This document shows positions 34,470-44,127 of a stretch of DNA of 64,000 nt, piece by piece (the first letter of the stretch is position 1; each line of letters opens with the position of its first letter). The stretch is from contig NZ_OU015321.1 of NCBI RefSeq assembly GCF_907163105.1, positions 2,247,001 through 2,311,000 of the forward strand, given 5' to 3'. A model generated the notes under the pieces. That model was not told the origin of the DNA and made no database searches. It saw nothing but the letters and a program-made list of their open reading frames with translations. The position numbers and the translations under genes are program-made. The DNA comes from Cloacibacterium caeni (GTDB taxonomy: Bacteria; Bacteroidota; Bacteroidia; Flavobacteriales; Weeksellaceae).

Positions 34470-34763
34470 ATGGAAACGTACAAAACAACACAAGAACAGA
34501 AACTAGAAAACGCTAGAAAGCACGTGAAAAGAATCAAGGGTTTTTACACGCATGCTTTGGTTTTCGTATTGGTAAACGTATTTATTATTTTCTCTAATGC
34601 GATTGTAGACGGAAAAGGTTTTAATGATATTGATAATTATTACACGGCTTTTTTCTGGGGTTTCGGCTTATTGGCTCATGGTTTATCGGTTTTTGGTGGT
34701 GAGCTGTTTTTAGGCAGAAACTGGGAAGAAAGAAAAATCCAAGAAATTTTAAACGAAAAATAA
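34470..34763 (+). CDS. 2TM-domain protein 1
   Basis: A 97-residue protein with the 2TM domain: an N-terminal basic motif ARKHVKRIKGFYTHAL, two hydrophobic helices (about 30-48 and 60-80) and a C-terminal NWEERKIQEILNEK. It is the first gene of an operon with a LytS kinase, two further 2TM proteins and a LytTR regulator. Both termini are predicted cytoplasmic. The function of 2TM domains is not known; their steady linkage to LytS/LytTR suggests a sensory or scaffolding role. Confidence 0.85.
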   Translation: METYKTTQEQKLENARKHVKRIKGFYTHALVFVLVNVFIIFSNAIVDGKGFNDIDNYYTAFFWGFGLLAHGLSVFGGELFLGRNWEERKIQEILNEK

Positions 34764-34786
34764 TTTTAAAATATTATTTTTAGAAA

Positions 34787-36130
34787 ATGAAACTCGAGGT
34801 AATCAAAAAAGCGGCTCTTAACCTACTCTACATCAATATTATTGTAAGTCTTTTTATCTTCTTAATTGATCCAGGAGAAAAAACATTCGAAAGATACTCT
34901 TTTACTTTCCTAATTTCTGGAATGTACACGTTTTTCATAGGTTTAGGAAACGGTTTTTTAAACGATTATCTAGATTCTAAATTCTCGTGGACAGATGAAA
35001 CGCGCAAAAGAACCATCGCTGCGATTGTAGGAACTTTGGTGATGAATATCGCACTGGTATATTTCTGTAATTACTTGAATTTCATAGTTATACAAGGCAA
35101 AAATCCAGAAAAATTTTTCAGTGGAGAGATGAACTTCATCAATTGGTTTTTCATCAATTTTGCGATTATGATATCGGCAATTGGTCACGCTCGAGGTTTT
35201 ATGGCGGCTTGGAAAAACTCTACCAAAAAAGAAGTAGTAGAACAAAAACTCATCGCCAAATCTGCCAATGCACAATTCGAAAGCTTAAAAAATCAATTAG
35301 ACCCGCATTTTTTATTCAATTCTCTGAATGTTTTAGACTCTTTAATTGAGGAAAATCCTGTTCAAGCGCAACGTTTTACCAATTCTATGTCGAAAATTTA
35401 TCGCTATGTTTTGGAACAAAAAGACAAGGAACTGGTTTCGGTGGAAGAAGAAATAGACTTTGCCAAAACCTATTGCGAACTGCTGAAAACCAGATTTGAA
35501 GATGCTGTAACCTTTGATTTCAACATTTCAGAGGAAGACAAAAAAGGTTTTGTAGTGCCACTTTCTCTGCAACTTTTGCTCGAAAATTCGATTAAACACA
35601 ATTTTGCCACTTCATCTAAACCATTGAATATCAAAATATTTACAGAAAAAGGAAACCTCATCATCGAAAATAATCTGCAAACCAGAGAATTGCCCAATAA
35701 ATCTACAGGCGTAGGTTTAGCAAACATTGTTTCGAGATATAATTTATTAACCGAAAGGAATGTCTTCGTAGAAAAATCTGAAGCTTTCTTCCGTGTGAAA
35801 CTCCCTATTTTAAAAGAAAAATTGAACCCTATGAATCCATATACTCCATCACAAGAACAATTGGCTTACGAAAAAGCCGCAAAACGCGTAGAAGAACTCA
35901 AAGGTTTCTACGGAAACTTAATTTCTTACTGCATTTTTATACCATTTTTAATTTTTATCAACTTCCAAACTTCGCCTAAATATCATTGGTTTTGGTGGCC
36001 AATGTTAGGTTGGGGAATCGGTGTAATTTCTCACGGAATTAAGACTTTCGGTATCGGAACAGATTGGGAAGAACGCCAAATCAAAAAATACATGGAAAAA
36101 GAAGAAGAAAACGCTAGAAAATGGAAATAA
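34787..36130 (+). CDS. LytS-type sensor histidine kinase fused to a 2TM domain
   Basis: 447 residues. About four N-terminal helices (10-150) form the membrane sensor. The His_kinase region has FESLKNQLDPHFLFNSLNVL, with the phospho-acceptor His near residue 176, and the ATPase region contains LQLLLENSIKHNF and STGVGLANIVSRY. An extra C-terminal domain (about 350-447) repeats the 2TM layout (AAKRVEELKGFY to DWEERQIKKYMEKE). The fusion physically ties the 2TM proteins to the kinase. The cognate regulator is the LytTR protein at 36863 in the same operon. Confidence 0.9.
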   Translation: MKLEVIKKAALNLLYINIIVSLFIFLIDPGEKTFERYSFTFLISGMYTFFIGLGNGFLNDYLDSKFSWTDETRKRTIAAIVGTLVMNIALVYFCNYLNFIVIQGKNPEKFFSGEMNFINWFFINFAIMISAIGHARGFMAAWKNSTKKEVVEQKLIAKSANAQFESLKNQLDPHFLFNSLNVLDSLIEENPVQAQRFTNSMSKIYRYVLEQKDKELVSVEEEIDFAKTYCELLKTRFEDAVTFDFNISEEDKKGFVVPLSLQLLLENSIKHNFATSSKPLNIKIFTEKGNLIIENNLQTRELPNKSTGVGLANIVSRYNLLTERNVFVEKSEAFFRVKLPILKEKLNPMNPYTPSQEQLAYEKAAKRVEELKGFYGNLISYCIFIPFLIFINFQTSPKYHWFWWPMLGWGIGVISHGIKTFGIGTDWEERQIKKYMEKEEENARKWK

Positions 36131-36132
36131 CT

Positions 36133-36429
36133 ATGGGAAATCAAGATAAATTCAACGAAATTGCTTACAAAAAGGCACAAAAAAGAGTAAAAGACATCAG
36201 AACGTATTATTACATGGTTTTGGGATATTTAGCAGTGGGTTATTTCATTGTTAGCCGAAATTATGACGGGAATCTTCTTAATATTTCTAGAAATTACAGC
36301 GTTTGGATTGTAATCTTGTGGGGAATTTTTCTTTTGGGTTACGGAATTTATTTATTCACGCCTTATTTCAGAAATTGGGAAGAAAGAAAAACCAAAGAAT
36401 TAATGGAGAAATACAAACAAAAAAATTAA
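36133..36429 (+). CDS. 2TM-domain protein 2
   Basis: About 98 residues from the ATG at 36133, 2 bp after the kinase stop; an alternative ATG at 36121 overlaps the kinase gene. It has AQKRVKDIRTYYYMVL, two helices and NWEERKTKELMEKYK. It is the most divergent of the four domains in the first helix. Translation is probably coupled to that of the kinase. Confidence 0.8.
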   Translation: MGNQDKFNEIAYKKAQKRVKDIRTYYYMVLGYLAVGYFIVSRNYDGNLLNISRNYSVWIVILWGIFLLGYGIYLFTPYFRNWEERKTKELMEKYKQKN

Positions 36430-36432
36430 AAA

Positions 36433-36744
36433 ATGGAACCTATAAACGATAAAAATATTCAATACGAAAGAGCCAGAAAAAGGGTTAAAGAAATCAAAGG
36501 TTTCTATATTCACGCTTTGGTTTATGTTTTGGTCAACTTGTTTTTAATTCTGTCTACATCCATAAAATATGATTCTTTTGAAACGTTTTTCCAGCAGAAT
36601 CAATTCTGGGGAATTGGACTTTGGGGAATTGGACTTTTTGCGCATGGTTTATCCGTTTTCTTGCCTAATTTTATCCTCGGAAAAAACTGGGAAGAAAAGA
36701 AAATTCGTGAATTGATGGAAAGAAATAGAAATTTGAAAATATGA
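36433..36744 (+). CDS. 2TM-domain protein 3
   Basis: A 103-residue protein with ARKRVKEIKGFYIHAL, two helices with a longer loop (SFETFFQQNQ), and NWEEKKIRELMERN. It is most like 2TM protein 1. It starts 3 bp after the previous gene and is part of the same operon. The 118-bp gap to the regulator contains an interspersed ATTCCG/GAATGAC repeat (about 36789-36826). Confidence 0.85.
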   Translation: MEPINDKNIQYERARKRVKEIKGFYIHALVYVLVNLFLILSTSIKYDSFETFFQQNQFWGIGLWGIGLFAHGLSVFLPNFILGKNWEEKKIRELMERNRNLKI

Positions 36745-36862
36745 AAAATGAGCTAATTTGGAGATGAAATTATTCTTAAAAATAGATTCTTCATTCCGTT
36801 TCACTTCACTCAGAATGACATTAGAAACCCTAAACTTTTACCTTGAACTTTGAATTGAAAAT

Positions 36863-37603
36863 ATGAAAGTAGTAATTATAGAAGACGAAAAACCAGCCGC
36901 TAGAAAACTCGAAAGATTAATAAGCAATTTTACTGATTTACAATTGGTTGCAACGCTCCATTCTGTGGAAGACGCTGTAGATTGGTTCAGTAAAAATGAA
37001 CATCCTAAACTGATATTTTCAGATATTGTTTTGGGCGATGGTTTGTCTTTTGATATTTTTGAAAAAGTTCCTACCAAAAGTTTCATTATTTACACCACCG
37101 CTTTTGATCAATACACGTTGAAAGCCTTCAAACTCAATTCCATAGATTATCTTCTCAAGCCAATTTCAGAAGAAGATTTAGCCAAAGCAATTGAAAAATT
37201 CAAAAGTTTTTTGCCTTCAGAAGAAACGCACAATGCTTTGGAAATGAAATCATTAATCAAAGAAGATCAACCGAAATTGTCTAGAATTTTGGTTAAAATT
37301 GGATATAATTTGAAGGTCATCAAAACTGAAGAAATTTGCTGTTTTTATTCTGAAAACAAAATTGTTTACGCACAGACTTTAGAACGCAGTTTCCCAACAG
37401 ATTTTACCTTAGATGAATTGGAAGAAGTTTTGGATGAAAAAACGTTTTTCCGTGTGAATAGACAGTTTATCATCAGTTCAGATTGTATCAAAAACATTCA
37501 TACTTCACCGAATTACAAAGTAGAATTGCAAGCGCAACCTGCCGAGGAAATTACGGTAAGTAGAGAACGTGTGAAAGATTTTAAAGATTGGCTGGTGAAA
37601 TAA
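36863..37603 (+). CDS. LytTR-family response regulator
   Basis: A 246-residue regulator. The receiver domain (1-120) has acidic residues EDE at 7-9, the phospho-acceptor Asp54 in LIFSDIVLGDG and the Lys in YLLKPI. The C-terminal LytTR domain (about 140-246) has GYNLKVIKTEEICCFYSENKIVYA and FFRVNRQFIIS. LytTR domains bind pairs of direct repeats on one face of DNA, two turns apart. Exactly such repeats occur at three promoters nearby, including that of its own operon. It is separated from 2TM protein 3 by 118 bp with no clear promoter. Confidence 0.93.
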   Translation: MKVVIIEDEKPAARKLERLISNFTDLQLVATLHSVEDAVDWFSKNEHPKLIFSDIVLGDGLSFDIFEKVPTKSFIIYTTAFDQYTLKAFKLNSIDYLLKPISEEDLAKAIEKFKSFLPSEETHNALEMKSLIKEDQPKLSRILVKIGYNLKVIKTEEICCFYSENKIVYAQTLERSFPTDFTLDELEEVLDEKTFFRVNRQFIISSDCIKNIHTSPNYKVELQAQPAEEITVSRERVKDFKDWLVK

Positions 37604-37622
37604 TGTTAATCATTTCAGTTTT

Positions 37623-37685
37623 GTCTTTCCGTAGGAATCTAAACATGAATATTAAATAGTTTAGTAGAGATTCCTACGGAATGAC
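37623..37685. repeat. Large palindromic repeat / bidirectional terminator
   Basis: Arms TTCCGTAGGAATCT (37627-37640) and AGATTCCTACGGAA (37668-37681) pair perfectly over 14 bp, flanked by GTCT and TGAC. It sits between converging genes (LytTR regulator and mnmA). Related ATTCCG...GAATGAC words at 36789-36826 suggest an interspersed family. Confidence 0.8.
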
Positions 37686-37703
37686 AAAGTTTATGTATTT
37701 AAT

Positions 37704-38891
37704 TTAAGAAATCACTCCGCTTCCTAATAATTCTTCGCCTACATACCAAGCTGCGAACTGTCCTTCTGCAATAGCAGATTGTGGATTTTCGAATTCTATG
37801 AAAAATCCTTCTTCAAACTGATAAAGCGTGGCTTTTTCTAGCGGTTGACGGTATCTAATTCTCGCCAAAACTTCCATAGATTCTCCGTTTTTAAGGCGTA
37901 AATCTTCACGAACCCAATGCAATTCTGAATTGTCAATTTTCAAAGCTTTTCTAAATAATCCTGGGAAATTTCTTCCTTCACCTACATACACTAAATTATT
38001 TTCCATATCTCTGGAAATGAGGAAACAAGATTCTTTATGACCGCCAATTCCGAGACCTTTACTTTGACCAATCGTGTAGAATTGTGCACCTTGATGTTTG
38101 CCAATTACTTTTCCGTCTGATTTTTTGTAATGGATTTTTGCAGACAAATATTCTAACTCTTCCAGTTTTGAAGAAAATTCAGGTTTTTCTTTATGATATT
38201 CAGCAAAATCACTGAAAATTTCTACAATTTCACCTTCTTTGGCTTTTAATTGTTGCTGAAGAAAAGTCGGCAAACTTACTTTCCCGATGAAACAAAGACC
38301 TTGAGAATCTTTTTTATCAGCAGTTGCCAGTTCCATTTCTCTGGCAATTTCTCTTACTTCTGGTTTGGTGAGTTCACCAATTGGGAAAAGTGCTTTAGAA
38401 AGCTGTTTTTGACTCAATTGACACAAGAAATAACTTTGATCTTTGTTGTTATCTTTCCCTGCCAAAAGTTGATATACTTCTTCCCCATTTTCATTGGTAA
38501 AAGAATCTAATCTTGCGTAATGTCCTGTTGCAACTTTATCTGCACCTAGTGAAAGTGCGGTTTCTAGAAAAACATCGAATTTTACTTCTCGGTTGCACAA
38601 AACATCAGGATTGGGAGTTCTACCCTTTTCGTATTCGGCAAACATATAATCTACAATGCGTTCTTTGTAGAGTTCGCTCATATCAATCACTTGGAACGGA
38701 ATTCCCAGTTTTTTAGCCACTAAAAGCGCATCATTACTGTCTTCAATCCAAGGACATTCATCTTCTAAAGTTACCGAAGCATCGTTCCAATTTCTCATAA
38801 AAAGTCCGATGACTTCGTGACCTTGTTTCTGCAACAAATATGCTGCAACGCTGGAGTCTACACCTCCTGATAAACCGACTACTATTTTCAT
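37704..38891 (-). CDS. mnmA: tRNA-specific 2-thiouridylase MnmA
   Basis: A 395-residue enzyme that thiolates U34 of the Lys, Glu and Gln tRNAs. The PP-loop [14 protein letters not shown] is at 5-18. The catalytic cysteine lies in [13 protein letters not shown] and the second in GLCFIGK. The C-terminal barrel carries the insertion common in Bacteroidetes (about 215-255). Length is within the family range. -7 element TAATTTTG (minus) about 40 bp upstream. Confidence 0.95.
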   Translation of the reverse strand: MKIVVGLSGGVDSSVAAYLLQKQGHEVIGLFMRNWNDASVTLEDECPWIEDSNDALLVAKKLGIPFQVIDMSELYKERIVDYMFAEYEKGRTPNPDVLCNREVKFDVFLETALSLGADKVATGHYARLDSFTNENGEEVYQLLAGKDNNKDQSYFLCQLSQKQLSKALFPIGELTKPEVREIAREMELATADKKDSQGLCFIGKVSLPTFLQQQLKAKEGEIVEIFSDFAEYHKEKPEFSSKLEELEYLSAKIHYKKSDGKVIGKHQGAQFYTIGQSKGLGIGGHKESCFLISRDMENNLVYVGEGRNFPGLFRKALKIDNSELHWVREDLRLKNGESMEVLARIRYRQPLEKATLYQFEEGFFIEFENPQSAIAEGQFAAWYVGEELLGSGVIS

Positions 38892-38970
38892 AATTGAGTT
38901 ACGCTTTCGTTAAGGGAAAGTTTTACGACTGCAAAATTACAAATTAAAAACTCATTTGAAATTTTTCTGC

Positions 38971-38978
38971 TAAATTTG
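38971..38978 (+). promoter_or_regulatory. -7 promoter element of the beta-barrel gene
   Basis: TAAATTTG, 21 bp before the ATG at 39000. The alternative upstream TTG start lies inside it and can be dismissed. Confidence 0.6.
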
Positions 38979-38999
38979 AATCATAGAAAATTTCTAAAA

Positions 39000-39524
39000 A
39001 TGAAAAAATTATCTCTATTCTTTCTGATGCTGATATCTTTTTCGGCATTTTCACAGGTGGAAACTCCTACGCAAAACTCTAAATGGACTTTTGGTGGTTA
39101 TGCTGGTTTAACTGGCGGTTTTGGCAGTAATAGCGGCATTGCAGTACATATTGCACCAAGAGTAGGCTATAAAATTTCTGAAAATTTAGAAACAGGTTTG
39201 ATGGGAAGCCTCAATTGGCAAAACTCGTCTTATTCTTACTCCACTTTGTTTGGAATTGGGCCGTTTGTGAATTATTATTTGGGCAGAAATTTCTATTTAG
39301 GTTCTCAGTTTCAGGAATATTTTATCAATCAAAAAATAAAATCTTCAGAAGAAAAATACAGTTCAAACGAAGCTGCACTTTATATTGGTGGCGGTTATAT
39401 GCAAAGAATGGGTAACAATTCTTATTTGCAGATTGGCGGAATGTATAACGTACTTTGGAAACAAAACAACAGTATTTTCAGCAGTGGTTTTGTGCCTAAT
39501 ATTGGGGTGGTTTTTGGGTTGTAA
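39000..39524 (+). CDS. Small outer membrane beta-barrel protein
   Basis: 174 residues from the ATG at 39000, which begins a proper signal peptide (MKKLSLFFLMLISFSAFSQ). The mature chain has alternating glycine- and aromatic-rich strands (FGGYAGLTGGFG, GIGPFVNYYLG, LYIGGGYMQRMG) and ends with GFVPNIGVVFGL, a barrel-type C-terminus. It resembles OmpA-like or porin-family 8-strand barrels; the function is unknown. Confidence 0.75.
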   Translation: MKKLSLFFLMLISFSAFSQVETPTQNSKWTFGGYAGLTGGFGSNSGIAVHIAPRVGYKISENLETGLMGSLNWQNSSYSYSTLFGIGPFVNYYLGRNFYLGSQFQEYFINQKIKSSEEKYSSNEAALYIGGGYMQRMGNNSYLQIGGMYNVLWKQNNSIFSSGFVPNIGVVFGL

Positions 39525-39526
39525 AA

Positions 39527-39988
39527 ATGAAAAGCTATTTATTATTTGGAATTTTAAATTCCATTTTTGGAATATTTATTGGAATAATTGTTTATTTACT
39601 ATCTATTGGAGATGGATACGAAATATTTATAGTCACTCTGCCAATTTCTAATTTTATCATATCTTTCTTTTTATGGAAAATAATAGTTAGAAAAGACAAT
39701 TTTAATATTTTTAAAATCATTATTGTCACTTTACTATCAGGTACTTTAAATCATTATTTTTGCTTTATTATTGATAGTATAATTGCAACATTAGGATTTT
39801 ATATTAATGGTAGCTTTGTAGATTCTTTAGGTGGAAGACCCGCAAATCCTTTTGAAATGTTGACAGGTGGACTATACTTATCTTTTTTTAGTCTTCTTTT
39901 ATTTGGCTGGTTAACTTTGTTAATGTCTATAATATCTGCAATATTTACATATCTTTTTTCTAAATTTTCTTCAAAAATTAAATCATAA
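39527..39988 (+). CDS. Hypothetical four-helix membrane protein
   Basis: A 153-residue protein starting 2 bp after the beta-barrel gene, so probably co-transcribed. Four hydrophobic segments (about 5-25, 32-50, 62-85 and 115-145). A polar loop DSLGGRPANPFEM separates the last two. No family recognised. Confidence 0.55.
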   Translation: MKSYLLFGILNSIFGIFIGIIVYLLSIGDGYEIFIVTLPISNFIISFFLWKIIVRKDNFNIFKIIIVTLLSGTLNHYFCFIIDSIIATLGFYINGSFVDSLGGRPANPFEMLTGGLYLSFFSLLLFGWLTLLMSIISAIFTYLFSKFSSKIKS

Positions 39989-40020
39989 AAAACCTCCGAA
40001 AATTCGGAGGTTTCTTTTTA
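39987..40020. terminator. Bidirectional terminator
   Basis: 11-bp stem AAACCTCCGAA / TTCGGAGGTTT between converging genes, with A-rich and T-rich flanks. Confidence 0.87.
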
Positions 40021-42534
40021 TGCTTTTTGTTTAGATTTCTTTTGGGTTTCTCCTTCCAAAGCATCTTTGGCTTCGTTTAGTTTTAGAACTACGGTTTCAC
40101 CTTCAGAGAATTGTTTGTTTACGAGCATTTCTGCCAATAAATCTTCAATATATTTTTGGATGGCACGTTTTAGAGGTCTTGCTCCAAAATCTTTGTCCCA
40201 ACCTTTCTCTGCAATGAAATCTCTAGCTTCGTCTGTTAATTCTACTTTGTAGTTTAGTTTTTCTAGACGTTTGTAGAGTTTATTTAATTCAAGGTCAATA
40301 ATTTTCTTAATGTCTTCTTTTTCAAGAGAATTGAAGATGATAATATCGTCTATTCTGTTTAAGAATTCTGGTGCAAAAGCTTTTTTCAGAGCGTTTTCTA
40401 TGGTTGCTCTCGCTCTAGCATCAGAAGAAGTTTTCTTCGCAGAAGTTCCGAATCCTACTCCATCACCGAAATCTTTTAAATCTCTGGTTCCGATGTTAGA
40501 AGTTAAGATGATAATCGTATTTCTGAAATCCACTTTTCTGCCTAAAGAATCGGTAACGTGACCTTCATCTAAAATTTGCAATAAAATATTGAAAACATCT
40601 GGGTGTGCTTTTTCTATTTCGTCTAATAAAACTACGGCATAAGGTTTTCTACGAACCGCTTCGGTTAATTGTCCGCCTTCTTCGTAACCAACATAACCTG
40701 GAGGCGCACCAACTAGTCTAGAAACCGCAAATTTCTCCATATACTCGCTCATATCAATTCTAATTAAAGCATCATCAGAATCAAATAATTCACGAGCCAT
40801 TACTTTTGCCAATTCGGTTTTACCAACACCTGTTGTCCCAAGGAAAATAAACGTACCAATCGGTCTGTTTGGATCTTTCAGTCCTGCTCTATTTCTTTGG
40901 ATGGCTTTCACCACTTTTTTCACAGCATCTTCTTGGCCAATGACTTTTCCGTTGAGTAAATTATCCATATTGGCTAATTTATCCATCTCGTTTTTGCCCA
41001 CTTTTGTTACAGGAACTCCAGACATCATAGAAACTACCTCAGCTACATTTTCTTCGGTTACCACTTCTTTTTTCTCCTTAACTTCTTTGTCCCATTTGTC
41101 TTGAGCCACAGCCAATTCTAGTTGCAAACGCTCTTCTTCATCTTTTAATTTTCTCGCTTCTAAATAATCTTGAGCTTTTACGGCTTTTTGTTTCAGTTCC
41201 TTGATTTCTTCAATTTGCTTTTCATGCTCAATGATATCAGTAGGAACTTTCATATTTTTGATATACACTCTAGAACCTGCTTCGTCCATCGCGTCAATCG
41301 CTTTGTCTGGAAGGAATCTATCGGTAATATATCTCGAAGTAAGGTTTACACACGCTGCAATTGCTTCGTCTGTATACGTTACATTATGGTGATCTTCGTA
41401 TTTGTCTTTAATTTGATTCAAAATCAAAATGGTTTCTTCCACAGAAGTTGGTTCTACCATTACTTTTTGGAAACGTCTTTCTAAAGCACCATCTTTTTCG
41501 ATGTACTGACGGTACTCGTCTAAAGTAGTCGCACCGATGCATTGAATTTCGCCTCTTGCTAAAGCAGGTTTAAACATATTAGAAGCATCAAGACTTCCTG
41601 TAGAACTTCCTGCTCCCACAATCGTATGCAATTCATCTATGAAAAGGATTACATCTCTGTTTTTCTCCAGCTCGGTCATAATCGCTTTCATTCTCTCTTC
41701 GAACTGACCTCTGTACTTAGTTCCAGCAACTAGACTTGCTAAATCCAACGTAATTACTCTTTTCCCGAAAAGAACTCTAGACACTTTTTTCTGCATGATT
41801 CTGAGTGCTAAACCTTCTGCAATGGCAGATTTACCAACTCCTGGTTCACCAATCAAAAGCGGATTGTTTTTCTTACGTCTTGACAGAATCTGAGAAACCC
41901 TTTCAATCTCTTTTTCTCTACCAATTACAGGGTCTAATTTTCCTTCAGAAGCTAGCGCAGTAAGGTCTCTACCAAAATTATCTAAAGTTGGCGTTTTGCT
42001 CTTTCCTGTTCCTAGATTTCCAGTAGGTTTTTTCATTTGACCGTATTCTTCACGCTCTTCATCATCATCATACGCAGAACTCTTTGGCAACTGACCAGAG
42101 TTTTTAAGCATAGATTGATATTCTTTAGCTACGCTATCATAATCAATTTCATAAGCACTTAAAATATTGGTCGTAGGATCTTCCATTTTATAGAGAATTC
42201 CTAACAAAAGATGAACGGTATTAATTTCTGAAGCTCTATATTGTCTGCATTCTAAATCTGCTCTTTTTACTGCATAATCTGCTAATTTGGTGAAAGAAAT
42301 ATTTTCCTTTTCTTCTGAAAAAGGATTGGTATTTACATTCATGTTTTCAATCTTTCTACGAATCTGAGTAAGATCTGCCTGAAGATTTTCTAAAATTTCT
42401 TTAGCAGAATTATCCGTCTGAATAATTCCCAGCAAGAAATGTTCAGTAGATAAAAATTCGCTATGCAAACGTTTTGCTTCGCTTTTACTGTGTTTGAAGA
42501 CTTTGGTTAAGCCTTCTGAAAATTTATTTTCCAT
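40018..42534 (-). CDS. clpC: ClpC-type AAA+ chaperone of the Clp protease
   Basis: 838 residues from the ATG at 42534 (an upstream in-frame TTG is less likely). It has a Clp N domain (FSEGLTKVFKHSKSEAKR at the start), AAA-1 with GEPGVGKSA, a UVR-like middle segment (QDYLEARKLKDEEERLQ) and AAA-2 with GTTGVGKTE. ClpC unfolds substrates for ClpP. Features of the HslU/ClpB type are absent. -7 element TAACTTTG (minus) about 55 bp upstream of the start. Confidence 0.95.
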   Translation of the reverse strand: MENKFSEGLTKVFKHSKSEAKRLHSEFLSTEHFLLGIIQTDNSAKEILENLQADLTQIRRKIENMNVNTNPFSEEKENISFTKLADYAVKRADLECRQYRASEINTVHLLLGILYKMEDPTTNILSAYEIDYDSVAKEYQSMLKNSGQLPKSSAYDDDEEREEYGQMKKPTGNLGTGKSKTPTLDNFGRDLTALASEGKLDPVIGREKEIERVSQILSRRKKNNPLLIGEPGVGKSAIAEGLALRIMQKKVSRVLFGKRVITLDLASLVAGTKYRGQFEERMKAIMTELEKNRDVILFIDELHTIVGAGSSTGSLDASNMFKPALARGEIQCIGATTLDEYRQYIEKDGALERRFQKVMVEPTSVEETILILNQIKDKYEDHHNVTYTDEAIAACVNLTSRYITDRFLPDKAIDAMDEAGSRVYIKNMKVPTDIIEHEKQIEEIKELKQKAVKAQDYLEARKLKDEEERLQLELAVAQDKWDKEVKEKKEVVTEENVAEVVSMMSGVPVTKVGKNEMDKLANMDNLLNGKVIGQEDAVKKVVKAIQRNRAGLKDPNRPIGTFIFLGTTGVGKTELAKVMARELFDSDDALIRIDMSEYMEKFAVSRLVGAPPGYVGYEEGGQLTEAVRRKPYAVVLLDEIEKAHPDVFNILLQILDEGHVTDSLGRKVDFRNTIIILTSNIGTRDLKDFGDGVGFGTSAKKTSSDARARATIENALKKAFAPEFLNRIDDIIIFNSLEKEDIKKIIDLELNKLYKRLEKLNYKVELTDEARDFIAEKGWDKDFGARPLKRAIQKYIEDLLAEMLVNKQFSEGETVVLKLNEAKDALEGETQKKSKQKA

Positions 42535-42694
42535 GATAATTTCTCTCAATAAAATTCTAATGAAGTCAATATGAATTGATTTCGTAAATCAAAGTTACAA
42601 ATACTTTACCAAACTCATATTATGACTTTATGACATTATTTTACAAAATTAATAGCAGGAAATTAGTAATTTTGTCGTCTTAAATTTTTTTGAA

Positions 42695-42913
42695 ATGGAC
42701 GCGAATTGGGCAAATTATGTAGGTTATGCTGCATCATTCTTTGTAGTACTGAGCTTTATGGTGAAAAACATTAAACAAATCAGAGTGATTAATCTTATCG
42801 GTTGTATCGCTTTTGTAATTTATGGTATTTTCAGCGGAATGTTGTGGCCCATCATTATTCCTAACGCAATACTTTGCGTTATACAACTTTATCATTTAAT
42901 AAAACACGATTAA
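42695..42913 (+). CDS. Small PQ-loop/YgjV-like membrane protein
   Basis: A 72-residue protein with three hydrophobic helices (about 7-24, 33-50 and 52-68), similar to one YgjV/SemiSWEET repeat: FFVVLSFMVKNIKQIRVINLIGCIAFVIYG. Role unknown. Promoter TAATTTTG at 42667-42674, about 20 bp upstream. It is followed after 12 bp by a glycosyltransferase gene. Confidence 0.65.
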   Translation: MDANWANYVGYAASFFVVLSFMVKNIKQIRVINLIGCIAFVIYGIFSGMLWPIIIPNAILCVIQLYHLIKHD

Positions 42914-42925
42914 AAGTTTTACATA

Positions 42926-44044
42926 ATGAAAATTTTGGTAAGCGTTTTCAATAATTTATACACCGATCAGCGTGTGGAAAAATTCTGCAAAACCTTGCAC
43001 GAAAATGCTTACCAAATAGAAGTAATAGGCAATAATTGGGGCGGAACTCCCGAAATGAAAAGGCCTTATCCATTTTCAAGAATTTCTTTACAGTCCAAAA
43101 AATTACGTTTCGCTTATTTAGAATTTCAGTGGAAATTATTCCTAGCATTGCTGAAAAAAGCCGACCGAAATACAATTCTTCACGCCAACGATTTAGATGC
43201 GCTTTTACCCAATTATTTGGTTTCAAAAATCAAAGGAATTCCTTTAGTTTGGGACAGTCACGAGATTTTCACCGAAATGCCAACCGTTACCAACCGTTGG
43301 GTTCAGCATGTTTGGAGACTTCTGGAAAATGCATTGATTAGAAAAATCAAATATTTTATCACGGCAAATGATTCTTATGCCAATTGGTTTGAGAGCACTT
43401 ACAAGATTAAGAGACCTATTGTCATTAGAAATTTTCCTCAAAAATTAGAATCACCGAAAAATTTCGTTGAAAATAATCCGAAAGTCATCCTTTACCAAGG
43501 AACCATCAATTATTCCAGAGGAATTGATAAGATGATTGAAGCCATGCAATTTATAGAAAATGCAGAGTTTCACATTGCAGGAAGAGGTCCTTTTTTAAAA
43601 GAATATCAACAACTTACGAGAAATTTACAGCTAGAAAATAAAGTAAAATTCTTAGGAAATCTTCATCCAGATGCTTTAAGAAAAATCACCGAAAAAGCAG
43701 ATGTAGGTTTAAGCATTGAAGAAAATAAAGGCTTAAGTTATTATTACTCACTTCCGAATAAAATCTCAGATTACATACAAGCCAGAGTTCCTGTAGTGGT
43801 TTCTAAATTTCCCGAAATGCAGAAAATTGTAGAAAATTATCACGTAGGCGAATTCATCACTTCACACGAACCAAAACATTTGGCAGAAAAAGTAAAAACG
43901 GTTTTAAATAAGGGGAGAAGTTCTTATCTTCCTCAACTGGAAATTGCTTCACAAGAACTTTGCTGGGAAAATGAAGCCCCGAAAATTCTGGAACTTTATG
44001 AAAGAGTAGCATCAGCACAAGCAATTCAAATTTACAAAAAGTAG
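42926..44044 (+). CDS. Glycosyltransferase (GT4-like, GT-B fold)
   Basis: A 372-residue GT-B enzyme. The C-terminal half carries the nucleotide-sugar pattern: VILYQGTINYSRGIDKMIEAM, FHIAGRGPFLKEY, then KADVGLSIEENKGLSYYYSLPNKISDYIQARVPVV with the family EX7E-like region. A short N-terminal hydrophobic patch implies membrane association. With the GT9 and KdsC genes downstream it probably acts in surface polysaccharide or LPS assembly. Donor and acceptor are unknown. Confidence 0.85.
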   Translation: MKILVSVFNNLYTDQRVEKFCKTLHENAYQIEVIGNNWGGTPEMKRPYPFSRISLQSKKLRFAYLEFQWKLFLALLKKADRNTILHANDLDALLPNYLVSKIKGIPLVWDSHEIFTEMPTVTNRWVQHVWRLLENALIRKIKYFITANDSYANWFESTYKIKRPIVIRNFPQKLESPKNFVENNPKVILYQGTINYSRGIDKMIEAMQFIENAEFHIAGRGPFLKEYQQLTRNLQLENKVKFLGNLHPDALRKITEKADVGLSIEENKGLSYYYSLPNKISDYIQARVPVVVSKFPEMQKIVENYHVGEFITSHEPKHLAEKVKTVLNKGRSSYLPQLEIASQELCWENEAPKILELYERVASAQAIQIYKK

Positions 44045-44127
44045 TTTATCATAATATTAAAATAGCATTTAATTGAATTATTAGAATGCTTATATTTGAA
44101 AGTTAGTAAAAATAATTACACCATAAT

